Below, one piece after another: positions 11,076-22,110 of a stretch of 64,000 nt of DNA. The position numbers were made by a program, and so were the translations under genes. Source of the DNA: Cryptomeria japonica (lineage: Eukaryota; Streptophyta; Pinopsida; Cupressales; Cupressaceae). How positions within the stretch are numbered: position 1 is the first letter of the stretch; each line of letters starts with the position of its first letter. The notes below the pieces were generated by a model. The model was not told where the DNA came from and searched no databases. It saw only the letters and a list, made by a program, of their open reading frames with translations. The stretch is from contig NC_081405.1 of NCBI RefSeq assembly GCF_030272615.1, positions 27,296,272 through 27,360,271 on the forward strand, in the 5' to 3' direction.

Positions 11076-12171
11076 TGTAGCGTCCTAAAATTGTGACACT
11101 TGCAATTTCGACTGCATTTCGGTCTTCACGATGGCGACGCAACACGCAACCTGAATGGAGACCCCGAAACCTGATTATGACACTGAAAACTGCATTTTCT
11201 TGCACCCTGGTCTGAACCTCCTTTGCACCCAGCTGTCCCGGGAGGTGGGACCAGAGCGCCCAGTGCCCTGGTCCTTCAGGACCAGGGCGCCCAGCGCCCT
11301 GGTCTCCCAGGACCATGGCGCCCAGCGCCCTGGTCCCTGTTCCTATTTTGGGCCCGGTCTCTTTTGGACTTCGGGTCTTTATGTTTGCAAATTGGAAAAT
11401 TATCTTTCTTGGTCGGCCTAAGGTCGGGAAAATCAGTCTATCAGCCCTAATTGACAAGTATATAAACTACATTTTCCTCTTTCATTCGATATAATGGAAA
11501 AAAGCATGGAAACTATACTCAAGCATTCAAGCATTCAAGCATTCTTTCAAGCAATTGATCATTCTAAGTCTCCATTCAAGGCTAAGTGTTGCATTCAAGA
11601 CAAGGATTCAACCATTGAAGAGGAGATCACATACTACATGCTACATACAACATACAACATACAAACATACAACAAACAACAAAATCTATACCTTTGCACA
11701 TAAGGATACAAACATCCTTACAACAAGAGACGAACAGATCCCCCTTCGTTTCGCGGATTTTTTGGAGGACCGTGTGCACGCCGGGCGCCATCGTCCTGAC
11801 AACTTTTGCTCAAATTTGCAGGACAGCGTCGTATCGACATTTTACTGCTAATTCCAGGTCCGCAGCTTCATCCTATATCCCTATCTCAGTTTATAAGCAA
11901 ATCTTTGTCACTTTCTATGCATTCCTAGCTTAATTCTTCTATCAACATTCTTTACAAAAGAGGGTAGCCTTGCTTTCTTAACCCTTGAAACACATTTAGC
12001 ATCCAATCTTGCATTGTGTGGGATTGGATCTTGTGGGTTTCAACCCCTCTTTTGAATGTAAAGTCTCTCCCCTAAGTGAAAACCATCAACCCTAGTGACT
12101 CTCCCTTCTCTCTCCTCGGAGTTGGAAGAGGGGAGAACAACTAGGGTTCGATTGCGATTTTCCGCTTTACA
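11076..12171 (+). repeat. G3 5' LTR
   Basis: 1096 bp. It contains three tandem copies of a GC-rich, partly palindromic unit around GGCGCCCAGCGCCCTGG (about 11240-11335), against one copy in the 3' LTR. It also holds a 9-bp CATTCAAGC repeat and a TATA box at 11459. Confidence 0.9.
11457..11467 (+). promoter_or_regulatory. G3 LTR TATA box
   Basis: AAGTATATAAAC in both LTRs (also about 17851-17862), a good match to a plant TATA box in U3. Confidence 0.5.
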
Positions 12172-12194
12172 TTTTGGTGAACCCGACGTGAACA
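12172..12194 (+). other. G3 primer binding region
   Basis: TTTTGGTGAACCCGACGTGA begins right after the LTR end TTTACA. Its position is that of a primer site; I do not assign the tRNA. Confidence 0.5.
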
Positions 12195-13353
12195 TCCTTT
12201 CTGATTATTCATAGTTAGATCTGAAAATTGGATTCCTTGATTACATTTCCATGTTTGATCTTTTGCAAAATTTTAGAGGTTAATTGCATAAAAACCCTAA
12301 ATTTTCTTTTTAAGTAATTAAACTTGTGAAATATTTAATTGTTAATGCTTGTTTCAGATCTGCCCTTCTATTACAAATTGTCAATTCATATTTGTGCTTT
12401 AATTTTGAAAATTAAGTGGTTAAATGTCAAAACCCTAATTTTTGAAACCCTCTTGATTCAACCTTTGTCCGACAATTTCACTGATCAAAACATCTCCAAA
12501 TCAGCTGTAACTTTGGATTCCGCAATAAAATCACAATATATTTCATCCCTAAAAATTTGGAAAAAAGTTGCGAGGACCGTGTGCACCCCGAGCGCCATCG
12601 TCCCCGACATTTTTTCCAAAATTTCGGGAGCTAGATCTTACTGTATTTTTCTGCTAAAATCCAGAATTTTGGCTGATTTTATCAATTTTAACACCTTCAA
12701 AATTACAGTCAAAGTTGGTCTTGTGATTGCTTGGTTTAAGGCTTCTAAACATTCAAAAATTGTTGAAATTGAAATTTTGTGTCAAAATCGTGTTCTTACT
12801 ATCATAAATCTGAAAAGTGTGTTAGCATTCATTCGAAATTTCAGTGATTTATTCAAATTCTTGCAATTTGTGACTTTTGAAATTAAGTGCTTAATTACAA
12901 CAACTTTGATTTCCGCTTTCAGAATTGAATTTCGCGTGAAATTGAGTCAACTTTCAAATTTCAAAACTTGCATTGCTCTTAACATTCCCTCTAAAATCAT
13001 AAAATTCAAAATTTCAGTTTCCCTCTATTTTTCAAAATTCAAATTTTGCATTTTTCGACAATCTTGGTAGGGTTCAATTTTGAGATTGCAACTTTAATTT
13101 GGCCTATCTACAGATCGTAAAATCACTCAATTTTTTCAGGTTAGCTGTAAAATCATCATAACTTTCATCCCTGCAAATTTTGAAAAAAGTTGCGAGGACC
13201 GTGTGCACTCCGAGCGCCATGGTCCCGGACATTTTTTCCGAAATTTCGGGAGACTGTCATGATTGCATTTAACAGCTTAAATCTAGAAGATTGGCTGGTT
13301 TTACTGAAATTTGCTACCTCTAAAATTCAAAATCTTCTCTCTTTCTTTAGTGC
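12195..13353 (+). other. G3 leader with two copies of an LTR-derived module
   Basis: AT-rich leader upstream of gag. Around 12515-12665 and 13140-13285 the same roughly 150-bp block recurs, centred on GAGGACCGTGTGCACNCCG. The same block occurs in the LTR at 11764 and 18159. The 243-codon open frame at 12339-13070 crosses this block, has no domain, and looks like a chance frame. Confidence 0.6.
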
Positions 13354-15240
13354 ATGAGTTTTACAACAGTAAGCCCTACTTACACTATTCCCGTTAGACG
13401 AAGCCTTAGAATTAAGTCCTTCCAAGGTTTAATTACTGAGGAGATGGAACCTAATTTGAATGGCCTTTTTAACGAGGACATGGGTCATTCCTCTAATCCT
13501 CTTAATGATGAAGAAGCTCTCCATGAGGTTTCTGTAGAACAACTTTCAAAATTGGATAACCAATTTGATGATTTTCGACAATGGATGTCTCAAGAATACC
13601 CTGATAGTCAAGCTCTTCCTTTAATTGAGGGACTAAAACGTATGCTTCAAAGTGATAAGAATGGAATTGATATTTTGCGTGGTATTGCACACATTGTGGA
13701 TTCGAATGTGATGCCTATGAAAAGTTGTGCCAAAACCTTAGGTTATACACAACCTCCTACTCAAGACAATCATTCTATTCCTTTGACGACTCCTATTGCT
13801 AGTATACCTACTTTTACATCAAACATAATGACTACTTCAACACAAGAAATTCCTCCTATGATCACCAGTCATGGGGGCAATCCCTCTTCTTCAATTAACC
13901 CTCTTCCTTCATTCAATCCAACTTCTTCATTCATTCCTTCAATGAGTGTTCCTATTATATCACCACAAATGAACATGACGCAAGGGGGTAACTCGTTTAA
14001 TCATTCCATTCCTCCTTGTAGTGTTCCTCCTGTCCAATCATCTCCTATGACTAACTATCATAGTGTCCCACCACCTTACTCTCTACCTTCTTTCAATAAC
14101 ATAACACCTCCATCACAATCTAACACGTCTAATATGAACTCTTCGACTGAAGCAACCATTAACAATCTTGCACAAACTGTCTCTTCTTTACAGCAACAAA
14201 TTGCCTCTATGAATCAATCTAAGTTTAGTGTGCCCACATTTGATGTTGCGAGCCCACTTTCTCTTGACATTGTTCGAGCTATTCCCCCTAAACATGTTGA
14301 AATTCCACATTTGGAGCTTTATAATGGTAAGGGTGATCCTCTAACACATGTTAAGACCTTTCAAACAATATGTACTGATTTTGCTTATGACCAAAGGTTG
14401 CTTGCAAAATTGTTCACTAGAACATTAAGAGACAAAGCCCTACAATGGTATTGCTCGTTGCCTTCTTATTCTATTACTTCTTTTGAACAACTTGCAAATG
14501 CTTTCATTCAACAATTTCAAAACAATATAAGTCCTAAAGTTACTTTGATTGATTTAATGCATTGTAAACAAGGTGTTAAAGAAAAAGTGACTGATTTCAT
14601 TGGTAGATATAAGCATTTGTATGCTCAAATTTCTTTTCCAGTGCCTGACAATGATATTCAAAGAATCTTTATTTCTAATTTACAAAAAGATATTCGAGAC
14701 AAACTCCTATTTTCTGAGTTTACTTCTTTCCAACAGTTGTGCGCAACTCTTCACAATTATCAACTGACTGTGAGTCAAATGGAACAATCACATCCTATGA
14801 CGCCGAGTGATAAGGGTGATAGTAGTCAACAACCATTTGGGAAGTTTAAACCGAACAGAGAGTCCATTAAATTCAATGAAAACATCATCAACAACAATGT
14901 GAATGCAGCATCAGGTGTGTCTCCTATTTCTAAGTTTTTCAAGAAAGAAAGAAAGTTTACTCCTTTGAATGAATCATTGCATAGTATTATGAATAAGTTA
15001 TTGGAACAAAATGTGCTTACTCTTCCTCCTATAAGGCAAATTGATCCTGCAAAGATTACTTCACCTTATTTTGATAACAAATCTTTTTGTCAATTTCATC
15101 ATCAACCTGGGCATGATACTGAAAAATGTTTTGCTTTAAAGGGGAAGATTCAAGATTTGATTGATAATAATACTATCTCTGTTTCTGGAGTGAATGATAA
15201 AGGCAATACATCTGTAGCTCCTCCTAACCAAAATCTTTAG
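13354..15240 (+). CDS. G3 gag protein
   Basis: 628 codons from ATG 13354 to TAG 15238-15240. The N-terminal third is acidic, followed by a Pro/Ser/Thr/Asn-rich region (about residues 130-290). The capsid-type retrotransposon gag domain lies at about residues 320-480, with YNGKGDPLTHVKTF, DKALQWYCSLP and FIQQFQNN. Near the C terminus is the nucleic-acid-binding motif FCQFHHQPGHDTEKCFALKG. It would form the particle that packages G3 RNA. The ORF is undamaged. The next ORF is in the same frame, separated only by this TAG and short sense sequence. Confidence 0.85.
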   Translation: MSFTTVSPTYTIPVRRSLRIKSFQGLITEEMEPNLNGLFNEDMGHSSNPLNDEEALHEVSVEQLSKLDNQFDDFRQWMSQEYPDSQALPLIEGLKRMLQSDKNGIDILRGIAHIVDSNVMPMKSCAKTLGYTQPPTQDNHSIPLTTPIASIPTFTSNIMTTSTQEIPPMITSHGGNPSSSINPLPSFNPTSSFIPSMSVPIISPQMNMTQGGNSFNHSIPPCSVPPVQSSPMTNYHSVPPPYSLPSFNNITPPSQSNTSNMNSSTEATINNLAQTVSSLQQQIASMNQSKFSVPTFDVASPLSLDIVRAIPPKHVEIPHLELYNGKGDPLTHVKTFQTICTDFAYDQRLLAKLFTRTLRDKALQWYCSLPSYSITSFEQLANAFIQQFQNNISPKVTLIDLMHCKQGVKEKVTDFIGRYKHLYAQISFPVPDNDIQRIFISNLQKDIRDKLLFSEFTSFQQLCATLHNYQLTVSQMEQSHPMTPSDKGDSSQQPFGKFKPNRESIKFNENIINNNVNAASGVSPISKFFKKERKFTPLNESLHSIMNKLLEQNVLTLPPIRQIDPAKITSPYFDNKSFCQFHHQPGHDTEKCFALKGKIQDLIDNNTISVSGVNDKGNTSVAPPNQNL

Positions 15241-16785
15241 ATTTTCACTGATCCATTACCTTCTCATACCTCTAATGCGATTGATACTACTGATTCCTCT
15301 GTCTCACCTGATGATCTTGTATCTATGACTCCGAATGTGATTAACTTTGTAGAGCAGCAGAAAATCCCTAAAGAACTTTCCATCACCTTTGATTCTAGCG
15401 AAACTATCAGGGCACCTGATGGTCCTTTATATATAGTTGCAAAAGTCAAAAATACACCTTGTCGTGGAGTGCTTATTGATCCTTCTTGCATGGTTAATGT
15501 CATTACTGAAGAATTTCTTTTTACTTTGCAATTGAATCAAGTTATCTATGACAAAACAAATGTGGTTGTGAAACTATTTGATGCATTTTCTTCTCTTGCA
15601 ATTGGTTCTATTACATTACCTATTGAGGTCCGTAACAAATCCCTTGATGTGGACTTTGCTATTATTCCATCTTTCGAACAATTTTGTGTGAAGCTTGGCT
15701 ATCCTTGGCTATCTTCCATGAAAGCTATCGCTTCTCCTATTCACAAGTGTTTGAAATTTCCCCATAATGGTGAAGTTGTTACTGTCAATCATAGTCTCTT
15801 TAAACCAGCTGAAAGAACTTCTAGCGTTCCTCTTGATTACTTTTGGCCTAAACAATTCCAATCTCTTCCTCCGCGAAGTGATCATCTTTTCAAATCTTAT
15901 CAAAAGTGGAAAACAGATATGATCCTATCTCTAAGTGAACCTAGAACACCCAAACTTGACATTCCTATCATTCTTGAGAAGGAAGTTCTTCCTTTGAAAG
16001 ATAAAACTAATGTCTTTCCTCAAGAAGATTCCCAACCCATCCCTATGGATGTGACTATGCCTATGATTAATAAACTTCCTAAGAGTAGACCTATACCTCC
16101 TCGTCATGATGGACTTGGTCTCCTTCCTAAACCAAATATTCCTCCCTTATATGGAGCAGTTCCTCCTCCTTCCTCTTATGGAGAGAAGAGACCTTCCTCT
16201 TCTCCTATTGTTCAGCCTAAGAGACCACAACCTAAACACCCAAGTGATAAGGATGAGAACATTCCTCCTCCTCAATCTTCTCAACTTCCTACTAAGACTA
16301 GACGAAATCGTTCTGCACGTGAACGCCGACGAAAGCGTCGTCTTAGAGCTCAAACTTTGCAATCCCCAAAAACACCTTCAACAAGCATTATTCCATTTTC
16401 TCCTCAGCCGACGATTGAGCCGAAATCTCCTAAACATAAGATGCATGATGGTCTTGATCCTGTGCGAGTTAAAGATCCTATTTTTATAAATCTTGATGAT
16501 GATATAGATGAAAATGTTATTCATGATGAAAATGCTACTTCTCCTGTTCATTCTAATAGTGAATATGAACTTGTTGATATTGATAACCATTTATCTAACG
16601 AATTTTCTAAAGCACTTATCCTAGCTCCTAGACAAGAACACCGTGGCTTGGGATATGAACATAGCCCTTGTTTGGATCTTGTGATAGCTCCATCTGCTGT
16701 GTTGGATGTTCCTCCTCTAGCGTGTTCCCTGCCTTCCCGAAACATTGATCAGCAAGATCGGGGGGTAGATGACGTGCTAGACTAG
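15241..16785 (+). CDS. G3 protease-like region with Pro-rich and Arg-rich tail
   Basis: The frame is open from the codon after the gag TAG to TAG 16783-16785; the first Met is at 15325. From that Met, residues about 45-155 resemble the gypsy aspartic protease region of G1 and G2 (GVLIDPSCMVNVITEEF ... GYPWLSSMKAIASPIHKCL ... HNGEVV). The usual DGG/DSG catalytic triplet reads DPS, so proteolysis is doubtful. Then come a Pro-rich stretch, a strongly basic block (about residues 322-345, with RRNRSARERRRKRRLR), an acidic stretch and a conserved-looking C terminus. No RT follows. It may be translated by readthrough of the gag stop; that is inference. Confidence 0.7.
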   Translation: MFTDPLPSHTSNAIDTTDSSVSPDDLVSMTPNVINFVEQQKIPKELSITFDSSETIRAPDGPLYIVAKVKNTPCRGVLIDPSCMVNVITEEFLFTLQLNQVIYDKTNVVVKLFDAFSSLAIGSITLPIEVRNKSLDVDFAIIPSFEQFCVKLGYPWLSSMKAIASPIHKCLKFPHNGEVVTVNHSLFKPAERTSSVPLDYFWPKQFQSLPPRSDHLFKSYQKWKTDMILSLSEPRTPKLDIPIILEKEVLPLKDKTNVFPQEDSQPIPMDVTMPMINKLPKSRPIPPRHDGLGLLPKPNIPPLYGAVPPPSSYGEKRPSSSPIVQPKRPQPKHPSDKDENIPPPQSSQLPTKTRRNRSARERRRKRRLRAQTLQSPKTPSTSIIPFSPQPTIEPKSPKHKMHDGLDPVRVKDPIFINLDDDIDENVIHDENATSPVHSNSEYELVDIDNHLSNEFSKALILAPRQEHRGLGYEHSPCLDLVIAPSAVLDVPPLACSLPSRNIDQQDRGVDDVLD

Positions 16786-17516
16786 TTTCATTAGCATAGC
16801 AGATTCTCTCCTCCTCTCTTTTGTTACTTCTTCTATATGTTATTCTCATTCTTCTATTTGTTGTCCTTAGTGTTGTCTACTTGAGGACGATGCAAAGTAT
16901 TGAGATCTCTCGATCTCTCTCATGTTGACTCAAAAGACACATGTGTTCCCTTCTTCTAGGTGACCTTCCTTGATTGGGGAATGAAGAACAATTATGCATA
17001 CATACATATGATATACATGAATAATCATACAGCATACTGACCCCGAGGAAAGCGAAGTCACCTCGTGCTTTGTGTTTTGTGTCTATTATCCTTGGGCTTA
17101 TCTCACACTTGGGGGCTAAATCCTTGTGATAATGTGCTCCTTTCCCTTTTTCATTTTCTTATATGTATCACTACCTTAAAGCAATCACCCCCGGTGAGGC
17201 GTGTGTGATCGCTTTAACGTAGGGGGGCATACATCCCGTCCATATCTTTTCAAGATACTTGAAAATTTCTTGACAAATTTAGCTTTGCCTTGAAAATTTT
17301 TGATATCTTTCTTGCATGACTCATAGTGAGGGAACCTTACTACTGACAGTCATGGTTCTCCCTCGTGATCTTCCCTTTTACTTTGTCAATCGAAGTCGTA
17401 AGATCCTTAGTCCACTGGGGGCTTGGTGTATCTTGCCTCCTTGACGTGGTGAAAGTCTTTCAATATTGTTTCCTTGTACTTTACCGGAAGTATGAGCATA
17501 CGCCTATACTCCCGCT
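16786..17516 (+). other. G3 3' untranslated region
   Basis: Non-coding. It contains extra polypurine-like copies CTTGGGGGCTAAATCC (about 17106) and CACTGGGGGCTTGG (about 17409) upstream of the real tract. Confidence 0.6.
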
Positions 17517-17531
17517 AAAGTGGGGGCTAAA
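17517..17531 (+). other. G3 polypurine tract
   Basis: AAAGTGGGGGCTAAA directly precedes TGTAGCG of the 3' LTR. Confidence 0.75.
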
Positions 17532-18566
17532 TGTAGCGTCCTAAAATTGTGACACTTGCAATTTCGACTGCATTTCGGTCTTCACGATGGCGACGCAACA
17601 TGCAACCTGAATGGAGACCCCGAAACCTGATTATGACACTGAAAACTGCATTTTCTTGCACTCTGGCCTGAACCTCCTTTGCACCCAGCTGTCCCGGGAG
17701 GTGGGACCAGAGCGCCCAGCGCCCTGGTCCCTGGGTCCTATTTTGGGCCCGGTCTCTTTTGGACTTCGGGTCTTTATGTTTGCAAATTGGAAAATTATCT
17801 TTCCTGTTCGGCCTAAGGTCGGGAAAATCAGTCTATCAGCCCTAATTGACAAGTATATAAACTACATTTTCCTCTTTCATTCGATATGATGGAAAAAAGC
17901 GTGGAAACTATACTCAAGCATTCAAGCATTCAAGCATTCTTTCAAGCAATTGATCATTCTAAGTCTCCATTCAAGGCTAAGTGTTGCATTCAAGACAAGG
18001 ATTCAACCATTGAAGAGGAGATCACATACTACATGCTACATACAACATACAACATACAAACATACAACAAACAACAACATCTATACCTTCGCACATAAGG
18101 ATACAAACATCCTTACAACAAGAGACGAACAGATCCCCCTTCGTTTCGCGGATTTTTCGGAGGACCGTGTGCACGCCGGGCGCCATCGTCCCGACAAATT
18201 TTGCTCAAATTTGCAGGACAGCGCCGTATCGACATTTTACTGCTAATTCCAGGTCCGCAGCTTCATCCTATATCCCTATCTCAGTTTATAAGAAAATCTT
18301 TGTCACTTTCTATGCATTCCTAGCTTAATTCTTCTATCAACATTCTTTACAAAAGAGGGTAGCCTTGCTTTCTTAACCCTTGAAACACATTTAGCATCCA
18401 ATCTTGCATTGTGTGGGATTGGATCTTGTGGGTTTTAACCCCTCTTTTGAATGTAAAGTCTCTCCCCTAAGTGAAAACCATCAACCCTAGTGACTCTCCC
18501 TTCTCTCTCCACGAAGTTGGAAGAGGGGACAACAACTAGGGTTCGATTGCGATTTTCCGCTTTACA
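17532..18566 (+). repeat. G3 3' LTR
   Basis: 1035 bp, matching 11076-12171 except that it has one copy instead of three of the GGCGCCCAGCGCCC unit. It is followed by target duplication ACCTC (18567-18571). Confidence 0.9.
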
Positions 18567-18571
18567 ACCTC

Positions 18572-18813
18572 GTCAAGAGAAACTATCTTCCCTTTGGAAG
18601 CCACACCTACTCTACTACATACATATTTGGTCTTACACTTTGGACATTGCAAGTAAACTTCGGATTCATTTACATTCCATCCAACTCTTGGTCTTCCATA
18701 CTCTTTTCCATTTTCATCTAGTCTCACACATCTTGGTCAATACCTAGTTCATGGTTGAAACTCGTTCCCAAAAATATAGGAGATAAGCTCAAGAGGCTCA
18801 AGAGTCTGCAAAC
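18572..18813 (+). other. G2 leader, second part
   Basis: Continuation of the G2 leader after G3, up to the gag ATG. No gene seen. Confidence 0.5.
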
Positions 18814-20885
18814 ATGAGTGCCTATGAGTATGACAATGATGTCTTTTTTAATTCTGATCATACTACATTACTTGACATGGATGCCTATAGAAACATTCCA
18901 AATGTTCAGAACATGTACACTATAAACAACAATGATACACACAATGACAATATGGACAACTTTTCCATACATTTAGCAGAAGTGGAAGACTCCATTATGG
19001 ATCCCCGTTTTAATCGATTGGTTGAGGAAATAATGATGAGAGATAGACAATATTTTCTACAAGTAATGGCTCAAAGTGGAGCCAAGATTCCTCATGATTT
19101 TGACATGTCTCAAATAATGGAAAATCAACCTTTGCAAGAACCTCAACTCAACATGGATCAAAGGAGGCCTAATAGTGGAGGCAATAGAGGACCACATATT
19201 GTTCCTGAATCACCATCATCTTTGTTTCAAAAACCTGAGGTCCCACATACACATGGTCAAGCTTATGATACTCAATTTCGCAGACCATTATGGAAGTCTT
19301 ATGCAGAAAAATATGCTCAATCACATACCAATGCTAAGGACCAACCACCAAAGCAATTGTATATCCAAAGGCATGACCAAAATTTGGACACAAGGAATCC
19401 CCATGTCAAATTGGGGGAAACACACTAGAACAAACTTGTGACATGCCTGTAGAGTATGGTATACATGGACAAAACAAATATTTCATTCCTTATCATGACT
19501 CTATACCAAGTGGTCCATATATGCAGCATCATTATAGACCTCCTCCATATGAACATGTGTATGATCAATATCATCCATATATGCAGTATGCTCCACCTCC
19601 ACCCAGTGGTTCAGGCATGGGATATGGTTCAAGAAGTCGATCTCCAGCTAAGAACAATTTGGAACAATAAATCAAGGACTTACAAAAGAAAATGGAGGAC
19701 ATAAATATAGTGAAGCCAACTTACACAATGAGAGACATATGTCCCTATCCACTTGAAAAAAGCATTACAATGCCTCTTTTTCCTACACACTTTGTGACAC
19801 CTAAGTCTAATAAGTATAGAGGAAAAAAGGATCCTAAGGCACATATAAGACAATTTTTCATAGCTTGCATTGAGGTAGCAGCAGAAGAGACATATTTGAT
19901 GAGATTATTCCCACAGATCCTAGGTGATAAAGCTATGGAATGGTTCTCCCAACTTCCACCTAGAATTAAGTCATGGGGTGATCTAGCAAAGGCATTTATC
20001 CAACATTTCTCATACAACATAGAGACAGACATATCAGTCACTACTTTTTGCAACACCAAGCAAAAGGATGGAGAGTCTTTTTCATCATTTTTATAAAGAT
20101 GGAGAAATCTAGCCAGCATATGCTCTTGTGAAATTCCACAAAAACAAAAGGTAGAGATGTTCAACCAGAATATCCACAGAGAAATCGGTTATGACCTGAG
20201 AAAATCTTGCTTGTCCACCTTTAAGGACGTCATTGAAAAAGGCTTAGCAACAGAGAAGGTCCTAATTGAACAAGGAGTCATTAATATATTCAAAGAAAAC
20301 AAAGAGGACTATAAAAGAAAATACAAGCCAAGATTTTGGAATAAAAACAAGAACACAGTCAATGATGGTGTTGTTGATGCCAATACAGTACGACCCAAAA
20401 TCATTTTTTTAGGATCAAGCTCTACAAACAATCAAGTGAAGACTCAAACAACTTCCAAATCATGAAGGAAGTACACCCCATTGGGAGAACCACTTGAGTC
20501 AATTTTCAAGAAGTTAGTGGAAAACAAAATAATAACAATTCCAGATTTGCCTCCATATGAGCCAAAGGTTAAACCAAATTGGTGGAATGATGATGAATAT
20601 TATGAATTTAATAAGAGAAAAGGCCATAAGATAGGAAATTGTCATCGACTGAAGAACATCATACAAGAGCTCGTTGATAGAGGTGACATTGACATTGAGG
20701 GACACTCATCCAACCAAGAACATGAGATGTTTAAGGAACCATTCCCAAAACATGACAAGGGAAAAGCCAAAGCCACAGATGAGCAGACCAATTATACCAG
20801 AGCATCCTACAACTATGATTCAACTGTGAATCACATTTTGATGGACAATTATGTCTACCATTATCATCAAGGACAAAACGCCTGA
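18814..20885 (+). pseudogene. G2 gag, broken by frameshifts and a stop
   Basis: From ATG 18814 the frame runs to 19428, then shifts and continues at 19443-19670, 19692-20096, 20157-20465 and 20481-20885. The core has MRDICPYPLEKSITM, YRGKKDPKAHIRQFF, DKAMEWFSQLPPRIKSWGDL and FIQHFSYNI, a gypsy gag capsid domain. The C terminus has KPNWWNDDEYYEFNKRKGHK and IGNCHRLKNIIQELV, a degenerate knuckle with its first Cys lost. A stop at 20094-20096 and another at 20463 interrupt the main frame. G1 gag has the same architecture. Confidence 0.83.
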
Positions 20886-22110
20886 GAATTCTACTCAAAG
20901 ACCTAAGATAGTCCTAAAAGGCATTGGATCTTCTTCTGAGCCCACCTCTGAATGTAATGTCACAACTCATCGAGGTAAATTCACTTTGCAAGGTGCTCTA
21001 GCTAAAATCACCGCTTCCTCATCAACCAAACCTAAGTATGATCTTGCAGAACAGTTAGGGAAGACACTTGCGCTTATCTCCATCCTTGAGCTTTTACACA
21101 TATCCCCAACACATAAAGCCATTCTTGACAAAACTTTGAGAGACACTTCCATCCCTACTAATCTAAACGTGGACCAGTTTCAAGCCATGGTGGGATACCT
21201 TTCTGTAACACACTCCCTTATATTTATAGAAGATGATGACGCCTCTGCGATCCAACCACATAATGCACCCTTACACATTGAAGCCTTCCTACACAAACAT
21301 CGAATAAAGCGAGTTCTGATAGATGGAGGAGAAGGTCTAAACATTTGTACATTGAGCACTATTAAACAATTGGGATATTTTGATAAAGCTGTGAGTTCTA
21401 CAAACAAAATTACCATCAAAGCATATGATGATGAAGAATGTTAATCTAAAGGCACAGTCACCTTACCTCTTAGAGTTGGGCCAGTTACGAAGGATGTAGT
21501 TTGTCAAGTCCTTGACCTAGATCTCACATACAACATACTTTTGGGATGTCCCTGGATTCATGAAATGAGAGTCGTTCCTTCTACATATCATCGATGTATC
21601 AAGTTCCCACACAATGGAGTTGAAGTGATCGTCAAAGCCGACCCAAACCCATTCATGTATTGCAACAATCTGTGACCTAGATTAGAAATAACAATCCCAG
21701 TCAATCGAGAGGCTATTCCTTCATCAGCATATGTGGATCCAGAATCCTTGAAAGCTTATACATCCAAACAAATAGAGCTCAAAGAAAAGTTCAAGTTTAA
21801 AGACATGGGATGTGGTGAGTATATCTTTCATTTTGATCAACTCCCACTATCTCCTAAGACATTCAGTAGACAAGAACAATCTATAAATAATTTGAAAGGA
21901 ATTGGGTGTGAACCACCTAGTGTTGTGGCTACTAAGTCTGAATGCAAATCTCCTCTAGTGGTGCAAGCAACTCTTGATATCAATAATCCTAAGAGTGGTT
22001 CCAACAAAGAATCTATTGAGTGTATTGTCAGCCCTCTTGAGAACTCACATCGCTTTATCATTCCATCTGTTCATTCCATTTCCACTCCTCTCCTAGACTT
22101 GGATAAATAG
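20851..22110 (+). pseudogene. G2 protease-like domain and linker
   Basis: The frame overlaps the end of gag by a frameshift. It shows SILELLHISPTHKAIL and DQFQAMVGYLSVTHS, then the protease segment HRIKRVLIDGGEGLNIC, with DGG at the catalytic site. After a TAA at 21442-21444 it continues through LLGCPWIHEMRVVPSTYHR and KFPHNGVEV. The 21733-22110 part is the linker that precedes RT in G1 (KDMGCGEYIFHFDQLPLSP). The sequence is the G2 counterpart of G1 34103-34824. Confidence 0.78.

Larger units (their letters stand above)
11076..18566 (+). mobile_element. G3: gag-protease-only Ty3/gypsy element (non-autonomous)
   Basis: LTRs 11076-12171 (1096 bp) and 17532-18566 (1035 bp) start TGTAGCGTCC and end GCTTTACA. 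ACCTC flanks both (11071-11075, 18567-18571). The polypurine tract is AAAGTGGGGGCTAAA. The 5.4-kb interior carries gag and a protease-like region in a single frame and nothing resembling RT, RNase H or integrase. LTR copies are nearly identical apart from one 60-bp repeat difference, so it is probably the youngest layer of the stack. It resembles gag-only non-autonomous elements described in plants. Confidence 0.9.

Noticed and set aside
11038-11457. 139-codon - strand frame over the G3 LTR
   Set aside because: It runs through LTR promoter and GC minisatellite sequence and recurs only because the LTR is duplicated.
12339-13070. 243-codon + strand open frame in the G3 leader
   Set aside because: It is AT-rich with no domain, crosses a block that is repeated in the LTR and leader, and lies where gypsy leaders are non-coding.
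18536-18727. 63-codon - strand frame with CPKCKTKYVC, resembling a zinc ribbon
   Set aside because: It spans the G3/G2 junction and target duplication, so it cannot be an ancestral gene; two CxxC pairs occur by chance.
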